Assembly: GCA_029881435.1 (NCBI GenBank)
Contig: JAOUMR010000030.1
Coordinates: 1-34,157, forward strand
DNA: 34,157 nt
From: Nitrospira sp.
GTDB lineage: Bacteria; Nitrospirota; Nitrospiria; Nitrospirales; Nitrospiraceae
Direction: 5' to 3'
Shown here piece by piece: positions 8,232 to 15,711 of the stretch. The position numbers and the translations under genes were made by a program. The notes beneath the pieces are model-generated. The model made no database searches and was not told the DNA's origin. It saw only the letters and a list, made by a program, of their open reading frames with translations. Position 1 is the first letter of the stretch, and each line of letters begins with the position of its first letter.

Positions 8232-9658
8232 CGCACCTCTTTCTTAGGAGAACTGCAGGGCGATGGACGACTGAGTCCAGGCGGCAATTTGGTCTGGTCA
8301 TCGACACAGGCGGTATTGAGTTGTGTCTGCGTGAGGCCGGTGACGGTCGAGAGTATGGCGCCTTTGATGTTCGCACGACGCAAGTCCGCTGAGTCCAGCC
8401 GAGCGCCGCTCAGATCGGCTCCGGCCAGGGTCGTGTCCTGAAGGTTAGCTTCTTGAAAATTGGTCTGGGTTAAGTTGGAATAGCTGAAATTCGATCCGCG
8501 GAGATCCGCACCGACGAAATTGGCCTCTTCCAGATTGGATTTGTTGAATTGGGCGTGCCGGAGAGAGGATTTCGGAGCGTAGACTTCGCGCAAGTCACTG
8601 TTCGTAAAGTTGGTACGTACTCCCTTGGCACCGATAAGGACCGCGCGATTCAAATGGGCGTCGCGGAAGTCGGCGTCATCGAGCATGGCGTGATAGAGAA
8701 TGGCCATACGGAGATTCGCGGCGTTCGCGTTGGTTTTGACTAGCAGGGCTTCTTCTAGGTTGGCTCCTTCCAGGTCGGCCTTCTGCAGGGATGCGCCATG
8801 GAGGTTGGCGTACCGCAAATCTGTGCCGCGAAGGATGGCTTCCTTCAGGTTGGCCCCGCGCAGATTCGCTTCGTCCAGATAGGCGCTTTCTAAATCGGCT
8901 TCAACCAACCGGGTCCCATCAAGTCGGGCACGGTCTAACAGCGCGCCTTGAAGATTGGCACGAGACAGATTCGCATCGGTCAAGACCGTGCGGCGTAGGT
9001 CGGCGCCAGTCAGATCCGTGTTGACTAGGATCGCACCTTTCAGTGTCGCTCCGTAGAAATAGGCCTCGGAAAAATTGGCGTCAGTCAAGTCGGCAGAGGT
9101 AAGATCGGCTCCCTCCAGCTGAGCCCGCTCGAACGAGGCCTCATTCAACTTGGCGCCGATGAGAACGGTATCGAAAAGCGCAGCTTCGTCGCCGATGGCG
9201 CGTGAGAGATTCGCGCCTGGGAGTCGGGCACGGCGCAAATCGGCTCCAGAGAGGTTACCGTCTGCTAAGACTGCTCTCGTGAGGTCAACACCGGCGAGGC
9301 TGGCCTGGATCAGCGAGGTCTGCGACAGATTGGCCTGTCGCAAGACCGCGCCTTCAAGCTCAGCCCGTTCGAGATTGGCGCTTGCGAGGGCTGCGCGACT
9401 CAGGTCAGCCTGGCAGAGTTCTAGGCGCTTCGCAGTCGGGTTGCCTCGATACTCAACCCATCGTTCGTGAGAACGGACGAGGGCTTGCAACGTCTTGGCT
9501 GGTACGGGCCTCTTCTTGTAGAGGCTTTCGCAGAGAAGAGGAATGGAAGGCGAGGTTGGTTGGGAAGCTGAGGGATTGGTGGCCTCAGTCTCTGTGACGG
9601 CGAGTGCAATGAGGAGGACGATGCTCACACCGACGGTCGATATGGAGGGGCGCGTCAT
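8228..9658 (-). CDS. exported pentapeptide-repeat protein
   Basis: A 476-aa protein with an N-terminal signal peptide (hydrophobic VSIVLLIALAV, likely cleavage near TEA-T) and then dozens of A(D/N)Lxx pentapeptides from about residue 84 to 455, for example ADLRRARLPGANLSRA. Such repeats fold into a right-handed quadrilateral beta-helix. The 80 residues before the repeats contain two Cys (CESL, ELCQADL) that could form a disulfide. The function is unknown; export argues against the gyrase-protecting Qnr role. It overlaps both neighbours by ATGA, so it is made together with the NAD-salvage enzyme upstream and the hydrolase downstream. The DNA shows a matching 15-bp periodicity. Confidence 0.9.
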   Translation of the reverse strand: MTRPSISTVGVSIVLLIALAVTETEATNPSASQPTSPSIPLLCESLYKKRPVPAKTLQALVRSHERWVEYRGNPTAKRLELCQADLSRAALASANLERAELEGAVLRQANLSQTSLIQASLAGVDLTRAVLADGNLSGADLRRARLPGANLSRAIGDEAALFDTVLIGAKLNEASFERAQLEGADLTSADLTDANFSEAYFYGATLKGAILVNTDLTGADLRRTVLTDANLSRANLQGALLDRARLDGTRLVEADLESAYLDEANLRGANLKEAILRGTDLRYANLHGASLQKADLEGANLEEALLVKTNANAANLRMAILYHAMLDDADFRDAHLNRAVLIGAKGVRTNFTNSDLREVYAPKSSLRHAQFNKSNLEEANFVGADLRGSNFSYSNLTQTNFQEANLQDTTLAGADLSGARLDSADLRRANIKGAILSTVTGLTQTQLNTACVDDQTKLPPGLSRPSPCSSPKKEVR

Positions 9659-11010
9659 ATTGTGTCTCCTTTGATGTTAGAAGCTGCGTCGACTGCGTGA
9701 GCTAAACTCTGCAAAGCTGGAGAAATCTGAACCTCGTAGGCCGGCCCAGTCTCAAGGGTTCGCAGCGATTCCGGAAGCTGTCTCAGTTGCGCAGCCGTAT
9801 GGTTCCGCAGTTCGGCCAAGTCCGGCGATGAGGCAAAGCGGTAGCCTCCCTTCATCACGGATTGGAGCAGCGGTTCGTCAGGTAGTTGATCGGTGAGCGT
9901 CGTGATGATGTCATGATCTAAACGTCCATCGTCCGAATGATACCGATAGACCTGTTTGCGGCCGGGCCAGGTAGCCTTGCCCTCAGATCGTTTACGGCAA
10001 GGACGACCTAGATATTCTTGGAGTTTGTAGGCACAGTCCAGCGAAGGTGCATCTGCTGAGGTCGTCATCGCTGTTCCAACTGCGAAGCTGTCGATCGGTG
10101 CATGGTCTTGGGCCAAGTCTCTCAGGCGATATTCATCGAGGTTGCCGCTGGCGAGGATCAGCGCGTGGGACAATCCGCCTTCGTCCAAGATACGGCGGAC
10201 TTTTCGCGCATGGTCGGCGAGATCACCACTGTCTAATCGTACTCCTTTGACAGCGATGCCTTTGGCCTTTAGTCTCCGAGCCAATGGCACGACTTTGCCC
10301 GCGGCTGCTTCCGTGTCGTAGGTGTCGATCAGGAGGACGACGTTGTCCGGTTGCGTGTGGGCAAAGTGCTCGAAGGCGATGATTTCGTCCTCGTGGGCCT
10401 GCACGAACGAATGAGCCATGGTGCCGTACAGAGGAATGCCATAGACCATACCAGCCAGTACGGTTGCGGTTCCGGCAAAACCGGACAGGTAGCTGGCTCG
10501 CGCGGCGAGGAGACCGGCTTCGGCACCGTGCGCGCGGCGCAGCCCAAAATCGATGAGCGGCTTTCCTTCTGCGACCAGGACCGAGCGTGCTGCTTTGGAG
10601 GCCACCACGGTCTGAAAGTTCAACAGGTTCATGACACGGCTTTCCATGAGTTGGGCTTGTGGAAGCGGCGCGACGATCCTGAGGATTGGCTCGTGAGGAA
10701 AGAAGACCGTTCCTTCGGTCATTGCTTCCACATCTCCAGTAAACCGCAGGGTTTCCAGGTAGTGAAGGAGCCTCGAGCTAAACCACCCAGATTGATCCAG
10801 CCAGGCAAGTTCTTCCTGCGTCACCTGAAGCTCTGCGAGATAGTCCAGCACCTGTTCGAGACCAGCCGCTACTAAGAAGTTTCGGTGGGCAGGCAGTTTG
10901 CGGACGAAGAACTCGAACACGGCAGGCCCGTTCATTCCCTGTTCCAGGTAGGCCTGGGCCATCGTGAGCTCATACAGATCCGTCAGCAGGGCGCTGGTCG
11001 AGGGATTCAT
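9655..11010 (-). CDS. pncB: nicotinate phosphoribosyltransferase
   Basis: The 451-aa enzyme joins nicotinate and PRPP to form nicotinate mononucleotide, the second step of NAD salvage after nicotinamidase. Family signatures are LLTDLYELTMAQAYLEQGM at the N-terminus, FEFFVRKLPAHRNFLVAAGL, DFGLRRAHGAEAG (about 154-166), YGTMAHSFVQAHEDE with the conserved His200, and GVRLDSGDLADHARKVRRIL for the phosphoribosyl site. FAVGTAMTTSADAPSLDCAY is also typical. The length is normal for the shorter bacterial class. The start overlaps the pncA stop and the stop overlaps the pentapeptide start, both ATGA, giving tight coupling of the two NAD-salvage steps. Confidence 0.93.
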   Translation of the reverse strand: MNPSTSALLTDLYELTMAQAYLEQGMNGPAVFEFFVRKLPAHRNFLVAAGLEQVLDYLAELQVTQEELAWLDQSGWFSSRLLHYLETLRFTGDVEAMTEGTVFFPHEPILRIVAPLPQAQLMESRVMNLLNFQTVVASKAARSVLVAEGKPLIDFGLRRAHGAEAGLLAARASYLSGFAGTATVLAGMVYGIPLYGTMAHSFVQAHEDEIIAFEHFAHTQPDNVVLLIDTYDTEAAAGKVVPLARRLKAKGIAVKGVRLDSGDLADHARKVRRILDEGGLSHALILASGNLDEYRLRDLAQDHAPIDSFAVGTAMTTSADAPSLDCAYKLQEYLGRPCRKRSEGKATWPGRKQVYRYHSDDGRLDHDIITTLTDQLPDEPLLQSVMKGGYRFASSPDLAELRNHTAAQLRQLPESLRTLETGPAYEVQISPALQSLAHAVDAASNIKGDTI

Positions 11011-11588
11011 GCTTCAAGCATCTCCAATCGAACAGGCACGGCTCCCAGGCCGATCATCTCCTCTTCGGCGTGCCGACCGTCATCAGGCCGAAGATTGACT
11101 GCCTTGATGCCGTCCACCAACAAACAGACGTCATAGCCCATTGTCCGCGCGTCCTTGACCGAAGTCAGTACGCAATAGTCGGTCGCCAATCCGCCGACGA
11201 ACAGACGCTGCACACACAAGACTCGTAAACGACGATCCAAGCTCGTATTCTGGAACGCTGAGTAGGCTTCTTGGTCACGGTCGGTAGCCTTGTAAATAAT
11301 GATGGCCGATGACGGTATCGCAAACGACGACGGCGGTAGAGAACCGGGCGAACCGGCGACACAATGCGCAGGCCACGGCCCTCCTTGAGACACGAACGAG
11401 CAATGATCCGACGGGTGCCAATCACGCGTCAGAAAGACGGGAAGACTGCTCGCCTGAAACCGCTGAATATAGTTTTCCAGGATTGGAATTATTTCATCAC
11501 CACTGCTGATCTCGAGTGCTCCACCCGGCAGAAAATCGTTCTGAATGTCTGCGATGAGCAACGCATCGGAGGGAGTGAGAGCAATCAT
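11007..11588 (-). CDS. pncA: nicotinamidase (isochorismatase family)
   Basis: Nicotinamidase hydrolyses nicotinamide to nicotinate, the substrate of the next gene. The catalytic triad is visible: Asp14 in ADIQNDFLPGGAL, Lys100 in IIYKATDRDQEAYSAF and Cys139 in GGLATDYCVLTSVKDA. Metal ligands Asp56, His58 and His62 are in TRDWHPSDHCSF. I chose the internal ATG at 11588 (MIALTPSDALLIADIQ) because it fits the family N-terminus; the frame is open to a TTG at 11636 and ATG at 11633, adding up to 16 residues, and no start has a good ribosome-binding site. A weak start plus ATGA overlaps downstream would make it the head of the NAD-salvage sub-operon. Confidence 0.92.
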   Translation of the reverse strand: MIALTPSDALLIADIQNDFLPGGALEISSGDEIIPILENYIQRFQASSLPVFLTRDWHPSDHCSFVSQGGPWPAHCVAGSPGSLPPSSFAIPSSAIIIYKATDRDQEAYSAFQNTSLDRRLRVLCVQRLFVGGLATDYCVLTSVKDARTMGYDVCLLVDGIKAVNLRPDDGRHAEEEMIGLGAVPVRLEMLEA

Positions 11589-11680
11589 AGGGAGGCTGTA
11601 AGGAGTCAAGGAAGTGGATGACCCGTTGCTCATCAAATGTGTGGTGGACTCAACAGTTCATCAACTCGTTACCTAGGCAC

Positions 11681-12073
11681 TTATCGTGCCTGTTCTGACA
11701 GCAAGCGAATGTACGCCACGACATCCTGCATTTCCCCATCGGTGAGCTGTCCGCGCCACGCATGCATCGGGCTGAAGACGACGCCGTGCTCGATCGTCCG
11801 CAGTAATTGCTCATCGGATTTTAGGAACGATTGAAACCGTTGAAAATTGACTGGGGGGACTTTCAAGGAAGCGGCGACAGGTCCATCGCCTCGACCAGTA
11901 GGGCCATGACAGGTCTGACAGTGACGTTCATACACGGCTTTGCCCCGTACAAGGTCGGCAGGATAATCTTGAGCGTACAGAGGGGATATCACCGGACCGC
12001 TCACAATACAGATGCCGAGGAGCCCTGCTGCAAACAGCCGATGTCGTAGGTGCTGTCGCGGAGCTGTGAGCAT
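11681..12073 (-). CDS. monohaem c-type cytochrome
   Basis: A 130-aa exported electron carrier. A signal peptide (LFAAGLLGICIVSGPVIS, likely cleavage after YAQ) precedes one haem site, Cys52-Gln-Thr-Cys55-His56, followed by GPTGRGDGPVA. The likely axial Met is Met103 in VVFSPMHAW, and the C-terminal helix is TDGEMQDVVAYIRLLSE, as in class I cytochromes and cbb3/SorB-type carriers. It starts four bases after the FmdB gene, so they are co-transcribed. It probably carries electrons in the periplasm; the partner is not in the window unless it is the cupredoxin at 14073. Confidence 0.9.
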   Translation of the reverse strand: MLTAPRQHLRHRLFAAGLLGICIVSGPVISPLYAQDYPADLVRGKAVYERHCQTCHGPTGRGDGPVAASLKVPPVNFQRFQSFLKSDEQLLRTIEHGVVFSPMHAWRGQLTDGEMQDVVAYIRLLSEQAR

Positions 12074-12077
12074 GGTG

Positions 12078-12242
12078 TTAACTCTTCTTTGTGGTGTGAG
12101 CGATGAATGGGCTAAAAAGTTGCTGCAGCTTCTTGCTTCCGCAGGCCGGGCATGTGATATCGCCCGCTTCGTGTTCCTTCAACGTCACCACGATCAATGA
12201 TTCCTTTCCGCAATTGACACACTGATAGTCGTACATCGGCAT
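12078..12242 (-). CDS. FmdB-type zinc-ribbon small protein
   Basis: A 54-aa protein beginning MPMYDYQCVNCGKESL and continuing DITCPACGSKKLQQLFSPF. The four Cys (two CxxC knuckles) and the MPxYxYxC opening identify the FmdB/CxxC regulatory-protein family of small zinc ribbons. Four bases separate its stop from the cytochrome start, and 29 bases separate it from the Usp stop, so it belongs to the same operon. Family members are common beside stress and C1-metabolism genes, but their biochemical role is not established. Confidence 0.88.
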   Translation of the reverse strand: MPMYDYQCVNCGKESLIVVTLKEHEAGDITCPACGSKKLQQLFSPFIAHTTKKS

Positions 12243-12271
12243 GGTGAGCCCTTTCGATGATGAGTGGTTCC

Positions 12272-13135
12272 TTATCCAGAAATCATGAGTGGATAGGTTC
12301 CCTGGTGCAAGAGGGCATGTGAAACGCTGCCGAGCACCATGCGGGTGATACCGCGGCGCCCGCGCGATCCCACGATGATCAGGTCCGTATTCGATGCCTT
12401 GGCTTGCTGCAGAATTCCATCAACCGGAGTGCCCAAGGTGGTCGCGACGCGGGTTTGGTAGTCATACTGTTTGAGCTTGGCGGCAATTTCCTCGAGGAAG
12501 TCCTTTCCCGTACGGAGAGAATGGGTTTCCATGTGCTCGGCCGAAACGGCATCTACCGGCCAGGGTGGCCTGGTATGGGGAAGGACGGTGAACAGGGTTA
12601 TCGTGGGCGGCTCACGAAAGGGTTTCTGTTGAAGGAAGGAGAGGGCATGCTCTGCATCATAGCTCCCTTGCAGGGGGAGCAAGATATGATGAAGTGCCTT
12701 CAAGGGGCCGGGAAGAATTAGTTTTGCGCCTGGTCCGTACGTGAGCACTCGGTGGGAGACACTTCCAACGAGCCGTTCCTTGATCGGTCCAAGGCCTCGG
12801 GCACCCAAAAGAATGAGGCCCACCTTGATCTGTTCAGACAACGCCACAATCTGATCCACCGGAGATCCGACGATCAGATGTCTCGTCACAGGTCCCACAT
12901 CCAAGGGCAGTAACGACACGATCCGATCCATCAAACGCGTCCCGTCGTCGCGCATGTTTCGCTCGACCGTTTCATACAGTTCCTGTGACACTTCCGGCAT
13001 CATCATCGGATAGGCTGGCCTAGGGACATCGAGCACGTGCAGGAGATGCAGTTCCTCGGCACGAGCGAGGTATTTGAGGGATCGCACCGCCTCATATGAG
13101 TTGTCGGAACCATCAACGGCGAGCAAGAGTTTCAT
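12272..13135 (-). CDS. tandem-domain universal stress protein
   Basis: A 287-aa cytoplasmic protein with two UspA folds. Domain 1 starts MKLLLAVDGSDNSYEAV and ends with the nucleotide loop LLGARGLGPIKERLVGS; domain 2 ends IVGSRGRRGITRMVLGS. Both loops fit G-2x-G-9x-G-S, the pattern of ATP-binding Usp proteins. The ATG at 13135 is chosen since the domain begins exactly there; the 30 extra codons upstream in frame are read from the neighbouring small gene's region and are Cys-rich and unlike Usp. It is the second gene of the minus-strand operon starting at the near-consensus sigma-54 site. Confidence 0.92.
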   Translation of the reverse strand: MKLLLAVDGSDNSYEAVRSLKYLARAEELHLLHVLDVPRPAYPMMMPEVSQELYETVERNMRDDGTRLMDRIVSLLPLDVGPVTRHLIVGSPVDQIVALSEQIKVGLILLGARGLGPIKERLVGSVSHRVLTYGPGAKLILPGPLKALHHILLPLQGSYDAEHALSFLQQKPFREPPTITLFTVLPHTRPPWPVDAVSAEHMETHSLRTGKDFLEEIAAKLKQYDYQTRVATTLGTPVDGILQQAKASNTDLIIVGSRGRRGITRMVLGSVSHALLHQGTYPLMISG

Positions 13136-13143
13136 AGTAGGCC

Positions 13144-13239
13144 TCACTGACAATCTGCAGGACAGAAGAAGACAAGGTAGATCACAATCGCGACACCTAA
13201 CCCCACAGCTCCCAGCAGAAGCCACTGTGCACGTGTCAT
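13144..13239 (-). CDS. 31-aa single-pass membrane peptide
   Basis: The peptide begins MTRAQWLLLGAVGLGVAI, forms one hydrophobic segment of about 20 residues, and ends CPADCQ with two Cys. A GGGGGG run lies about five bases before the ATG and can act as a ribosome-binding site. Its stop is eight bases before the Usp start, and the leftward sigma-54-like promoter lies just upstream, so it is well placed as the first gene of the operon. No family is recognised; it could be a membrane anchor or regulator, or a leader peptide. Confidence 0.6.
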   Translation of the reverse strand: MTRAQWLLLGAVGLGVAIVIYLVFFCPADCQ

Positions 13240-13269
13240 CGTTCCCCCCAATGCCTGTAGACGGTAATC

Positions 13270-13285
13270 AGCAAGTCCGATGCCC
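13270..13285 (-). promoter_or_regulatory. putative sigma-54 promoter facing left
   Basis: On the minus strand the sequence reads GGGCAT, five bases, TTGCT, against the sigma-54 consensus TGGCAC-N5-TTGCW. The GG and GC doublets have the required spacing (ten bases between them); two flanking bases differ. Transcription would start near 13259, about 20 bases before the 31-aa gene, leaving room for its ribosome-binding site. Confidence 0.5.
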
Positions 13286-13353
13286 GTATGTGACAGTGTG
13301 AACTGGGGCTGAAATAGAGCAGTGGAGAGTTGAGATTCGGGTAGATGACGCTT

Positions 13354-13387
13354 TCTGCTACAGGAGTCGAACGGCCGCTGTAGCAGA
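13354..13387. promoter_or_regulatory. 10-bp perfect inverted repeat between the divergent promoters
   Basis: TCTGCTACAG (13354-13363) and CTGTAGCAGA (13378-13387) form perfect arms around 14 bases. The centre is about 160 bp from the rightward predicted start and about 110 bp from the leftward one, the usual distance for an enhancer-binding activator of sigma-54. A smaller repeat, CATCAC-N10-GTGATG, lies at 13480-13501 next to the rightward -24 element. Function is inferred from position only. Confidence 0.5.
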
Positions 13388-13503
13388 GATCCCCTGCTTG
13401 AGGAGGCGGACCTATGATCGATAGCCGACCATGTAGGAGCAAACAACGTCAAATCTATGAATATCCCTGAGCCCTCGACCATCACGCACGGTCTTGTGAT
13501 GAG

Positions 13504-13519
13504 TGGCACCGCGTTTGCT
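13504..13519 (+). promoter_or_regulatory. sigma-54 promoter facing right
   Basis: TGGCAC (13504-13509), five bases, TTGCT (13515-13519): an exact match to the sigma-54 consensus TGGCAC-N5-TTGCW. The predicted transcription start is near 13530, directly before the AGGAGG box (13532-13537) of the usp gene at 13545. The promoter would need an activator ATPase bound upstream; the inverted repeat at 13354-13387 is the candidate site. Confidence 0.7.
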
Positions 13520-13544
13520 CAAATCGTAATCAGGAGGATCGTTC

Positions 13545-14048
13545 ATGGGGCGAGATACGAATCTCTTCAATGCCATCCTGGTTCCGGTTGATTTCTCTCC
13601 TTGCTCAGATCAGGCGTTTCGGGTGGCATGCCAGATGGCGCGTCTTTGCGGGGCGGCGATGCTGATCTTGCATGTGATTGATACCAGTGCCCTTGCCGCA
13701 TTCAATCGATTGGGATTGCTCGCCGTCCCGTCCGATGCGACGGCACAGCGCCGCCGGTTACGTCACCATGCTCGCTTGAATGTACGTCAATTGTTGGAGT
13801 CGAAGGTGGCTGAGACCGTGAAGGTCACTCGCATGATTGTGGAAGGGGCACCGTTCGTTGAAATTGCGAAAGTTGCACGCACGGGGAACATTGATTTGGT
13901 GGTGATGGGGAGCTACGGCGGCCGGTCCGGCAGCGTGGATAAGATTTTCTTCGGGAGCACAGCAGAAAAAGTCGTTCGCACGGCGGGTTGCCCGGTCTTG
14001 ACCGTTCCGATTCCGGTATCCGCTTCTCAACGGGGAGCGTCGCGTTGA
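13545..14048 (+). CDS. single-domain universal stress protein
   Basis: A 167-aa UspA-fold protein. It opens ILVPVDFSPCSDQAFRVA, the standard first strand and helix, and ends with the nucleotide loop VVMGSYGGRSGSVDKIFFGS and CPVLTVPI. The glycine loop is two residues longer than the usual G-2x-G-9x-G-S, so ATP binding may differ from its paralogues here. An AGGAGG box seven bases before the ATG fixes the start. It is the first gene after the consensus sigma-54 promoter and heads the rightward stress operon; the cupredoxin gene follows after 24 bases. Confidence 0.92.
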   Translation: MGRDTNLFNAILVPVDFSPCSDQAFRVACQMARLCGAAMLILHVIDTSALAAFNRLGLLAVPSDATAQRRRLRHHARLNVRQLLESKVAETVKVTRMIVEGAPFVEIAKVARTGNIDLVVMGSYGGRSGSVDKIFFGSTAEKVVRTAGCPVLTVPIPVSASQRGASR

Positions 14049-14072
14049 CGCATAGCATAGAGGGAGGAGACT

Positions 14073-14504
14073 ATGACCCATGAGCAACATCGTGTGCGGT
14101 GGCGGTTGTTAGTAATGGTTCTTTCTGTGGCGTGCCTGGCCTGGATCTATGGCGGGATCCTTCTTGCGCAATCTGAACAGGTAGTGGATGTGACCATCAA
14201 GGATTATAAGTTCGTGACGAAGCAGAGTACGTTGCGACTGGGGTTCCCCACCGTCATCAAGGTACGGAATGAAGACGCGGAGCGACACGATTTTAGTTCA
14301 ACCATGTTTGAGGGGATTCCGACTCAGATCGAGAAGGACGGAGTCATCGTGTACGGGCGTGGTGTGGGAGGTGTCTTCCTCGACCCGAAACAGGAGGTAA
14401 CCATTCGATTTGACATGACACGGCCAGGTCGGCATGTCTTTCGATGCTCCATCCACCCGACGATGAGCGGCGAGTTACTTCTGCTCAGTGCGGAGGCAGT
14501 GTGA
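14073..14504 (+). CDS. exported cupredoxin-like protein
   Basis: A 143-aa protein with an N-terminal signal or anchor (LLVMVLSVACLAWIYGGILL) and a cupredoxin fold: VDVTIKDYKFVTKQSTLRL, VIKVRNEDAERHDFSS, then the C-terminal copper loop RHVFRCSIHPTMSGEL. Cys, His and Met in CSIHPTM plus the upstream His in ERHDF make a full set of type-1 copper ligands. It probably carries electrons in the periplasm. A GGGAGGAG box precedes the start. Its stop overlaps the GTG of the next usp gene. Confidence 0.85.
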   Translation: MTHEQHRVRWRLLVMVLSVACLAWIYGGILLAQSEQVVDVTIKDYKFVTKQSTLRLGFPTVIKVRNEDAERHDFSSTMFEGIPTQIEKDGVIVYGRGVGGVFLDPKQEVTIRFDMTRPGRHVFRCSIHPTMSGELLLLSAEAV

Positions 14505-15472
14505 CTTTGTCTGAAAGCGGACCGAGACTTCTTCTGGCGACCGACGGGTCGCAGGGATCGGCGGTTGCGGAGGATTATGCCTTTGCGCTGGCCCAATCAT
14601 GGGGTGCCTCGCTGAGCGTGATGAACGTGTTGGAGTGCCCCCCTGGGCTTGATCCGGAGAATCCCGTCAATCAACTGTATTTGACCGAGCTGATGAAACA
14701 GGCTACGAGCGAGCTGGTCGCGCTGAAAGCACGGGCGGTCGATCGCGGCATTTCTGTTCACACGCGGATTGCCACAGGTATCCCAAGCGAGGAAGTCCTT
14801 TCGGTGGCCACTGGGGAAGATCCGGATCTGATCGTCGTGGGCACGCGAGGGAAAACCGGTTTGGCCCATGTGTTGCTGGGAAGTACGGCAGAACGGATTA
14901 TTCGGGGGGCGCCCTGTCCGGTGCTGGCCGCGCGCGCTGAAAGACAAGGAAGGGAGCCGGTTGAGAAAAGCCGACGCGACCCTGCTGGTCTCGAGCGGAT
15001 TCTGGTGCCGGTCGATTTTTCCGACTGTTCGCTCGATGCGCTGGAATACGCAGCGCTGGTTGCGCAACGATCAAAAGCCTCTCTCAAACTTCTTCATGTC
15101 TTGGAACCAATTTCGTATGGATTGGACTTCACGCTCCCCCATAGGGCAAAGCGGGAATCGATCAAGGCAGGGCACACGAAACGGTTATCGGATCTCGTAT
15201 CCAGGCTTGCGACTGCCGGTGTCCCATCCGAACTCCTGATCATGGGCGGACTGCCGACTGATTCTATTCTCGATGCGGCTCGGACGCAGCCGGCTGACTT
15301 GATCGTGATGGGAACTCATGGACGCCGCGGCTTGTCCCACGCGTTATTCGGCAGTATTGCGGAGTCAGTCCTTCGGAAATCTTCGTGCCCTGTTCTGATG
15401 GTCCGGAGCCCGAAATTTCGCCCTGGCCATCGCCGTGTCCTTTCAGGACAATCCCGGCCAACCAACGTGTAA
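14501..15472 (+). CDS. tandem-domain universal stress protein
   Basis: A 323-aa protein with two UspA domains. Domain 1 begins RLLLATDGSQGSAVAEDYA and ends VVGTRGKTGLAHVLLGST; domain 2 begins RILVPVDFSDCSLDALEYA and ends VMGTHGRRGLSHALFGS. Both have the G-2x-G-9x-G-S/T ATP loop. The start is the GTG at 14501, which overlaps the cupredoxin stop (GTGA) and has a GGAGG box about five bases upstream; the in-frame ATG at 14444 lies inside the cupredoxin gene and would add unrelated residues. It shares the rightward operon with the cupredoxin and DUF2934 genes. Confidence 0.92.
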   Translation: MTLSESGPRLLLATDGSQGSAVAEDYAFALAQSWGASLSVMNVLECPPGLDPENPVNQLYLTELMKQATSELVALKARAVDRGISVHTRIATGIPSEEVLSVATGEDPDLIVVGTRGKTGLAHVLLGSTAERIIRGAPCPVLAARAERQGREPVEKSRRDPAGLERILVPVDFSDCSLDALEYAALVAQRSKASLKLLHVLEPISYGLDFTLPHRAKRESIKAGHTKRLSDLVSRLATAGVPSELLIMGGLPTDSILDAARTQPADLIVMGTHGRRGLSHALFGSIAESVLRKSSCPVLMVRSPKFRPGHRRVLSGQSRPTNV

Positions 15473-15486
15473 CCGAGGAGTGAGTC

Positions 15487-15711
15487 ATGCGAACGAGCGT
15501 CAAATCGGCCAGTAAAGGGAAAGCCAAATCCTCCTCGCTAGCGGGTGCAATTGGGAAGCCTATCGAGTTACCGGACGGAATGTGGGACCGCATCTCGCAG
15601 AAAGCCTACGAGCTGTGGGAGCAGCGAGGTTGCCAAGAAGGGAATGCACTCCGCGATTGGCTTGACGCAGAGGAAATCGTCATGGAAGAGATTCATGAAG
15701 CTCGCGAGTGA
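15487..15711 (+). CDS. DUF2934 family small protein
   Basis: A 74-aa protein with a basic, Ser/Lys-rich N-terminal 20 residues followed by the DUF2934 core: ISQKAYELWEQRGCQEGN then ALRDWLDAEEIVMEE. A CGAGGAG box precedes the ATG. The family consists of short helical proteins found in many environmental bacteria; no biochemical role is established. It overlaps the next gene by 17 bases, so the two are translationally coupled. Confidence 0.85.
   Translation: MRTSVKSASKGKAKSSSLAGAIGKPIELPDGMWDRISQKAYELWEQRGCQEGNALRDWLDAEEIVMEEIHEARE

Noticed and set aside
8228-9658. Minisatellite or CRISPR-like repeat array
   Set aside because: The 15-bp periodicity comes from the pentapeptide repeats of one continuous reading frame; there are no identical repeats with unique spacers.
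13136-13225. 30-residue N-terminal extension of the minus-strand Usp
   Set aside because: It would read the region of the 31-aa peptide gene in another frame, and the Usp fold begins exactly at the ATG at 13135.
14444-14500. Earlier start for the tandem Usp at 14501
   Set aside because: It lies inside the cupredoxin coding end; the GTG at 14501 has a GGAGG box and a standard GTGA overlap.
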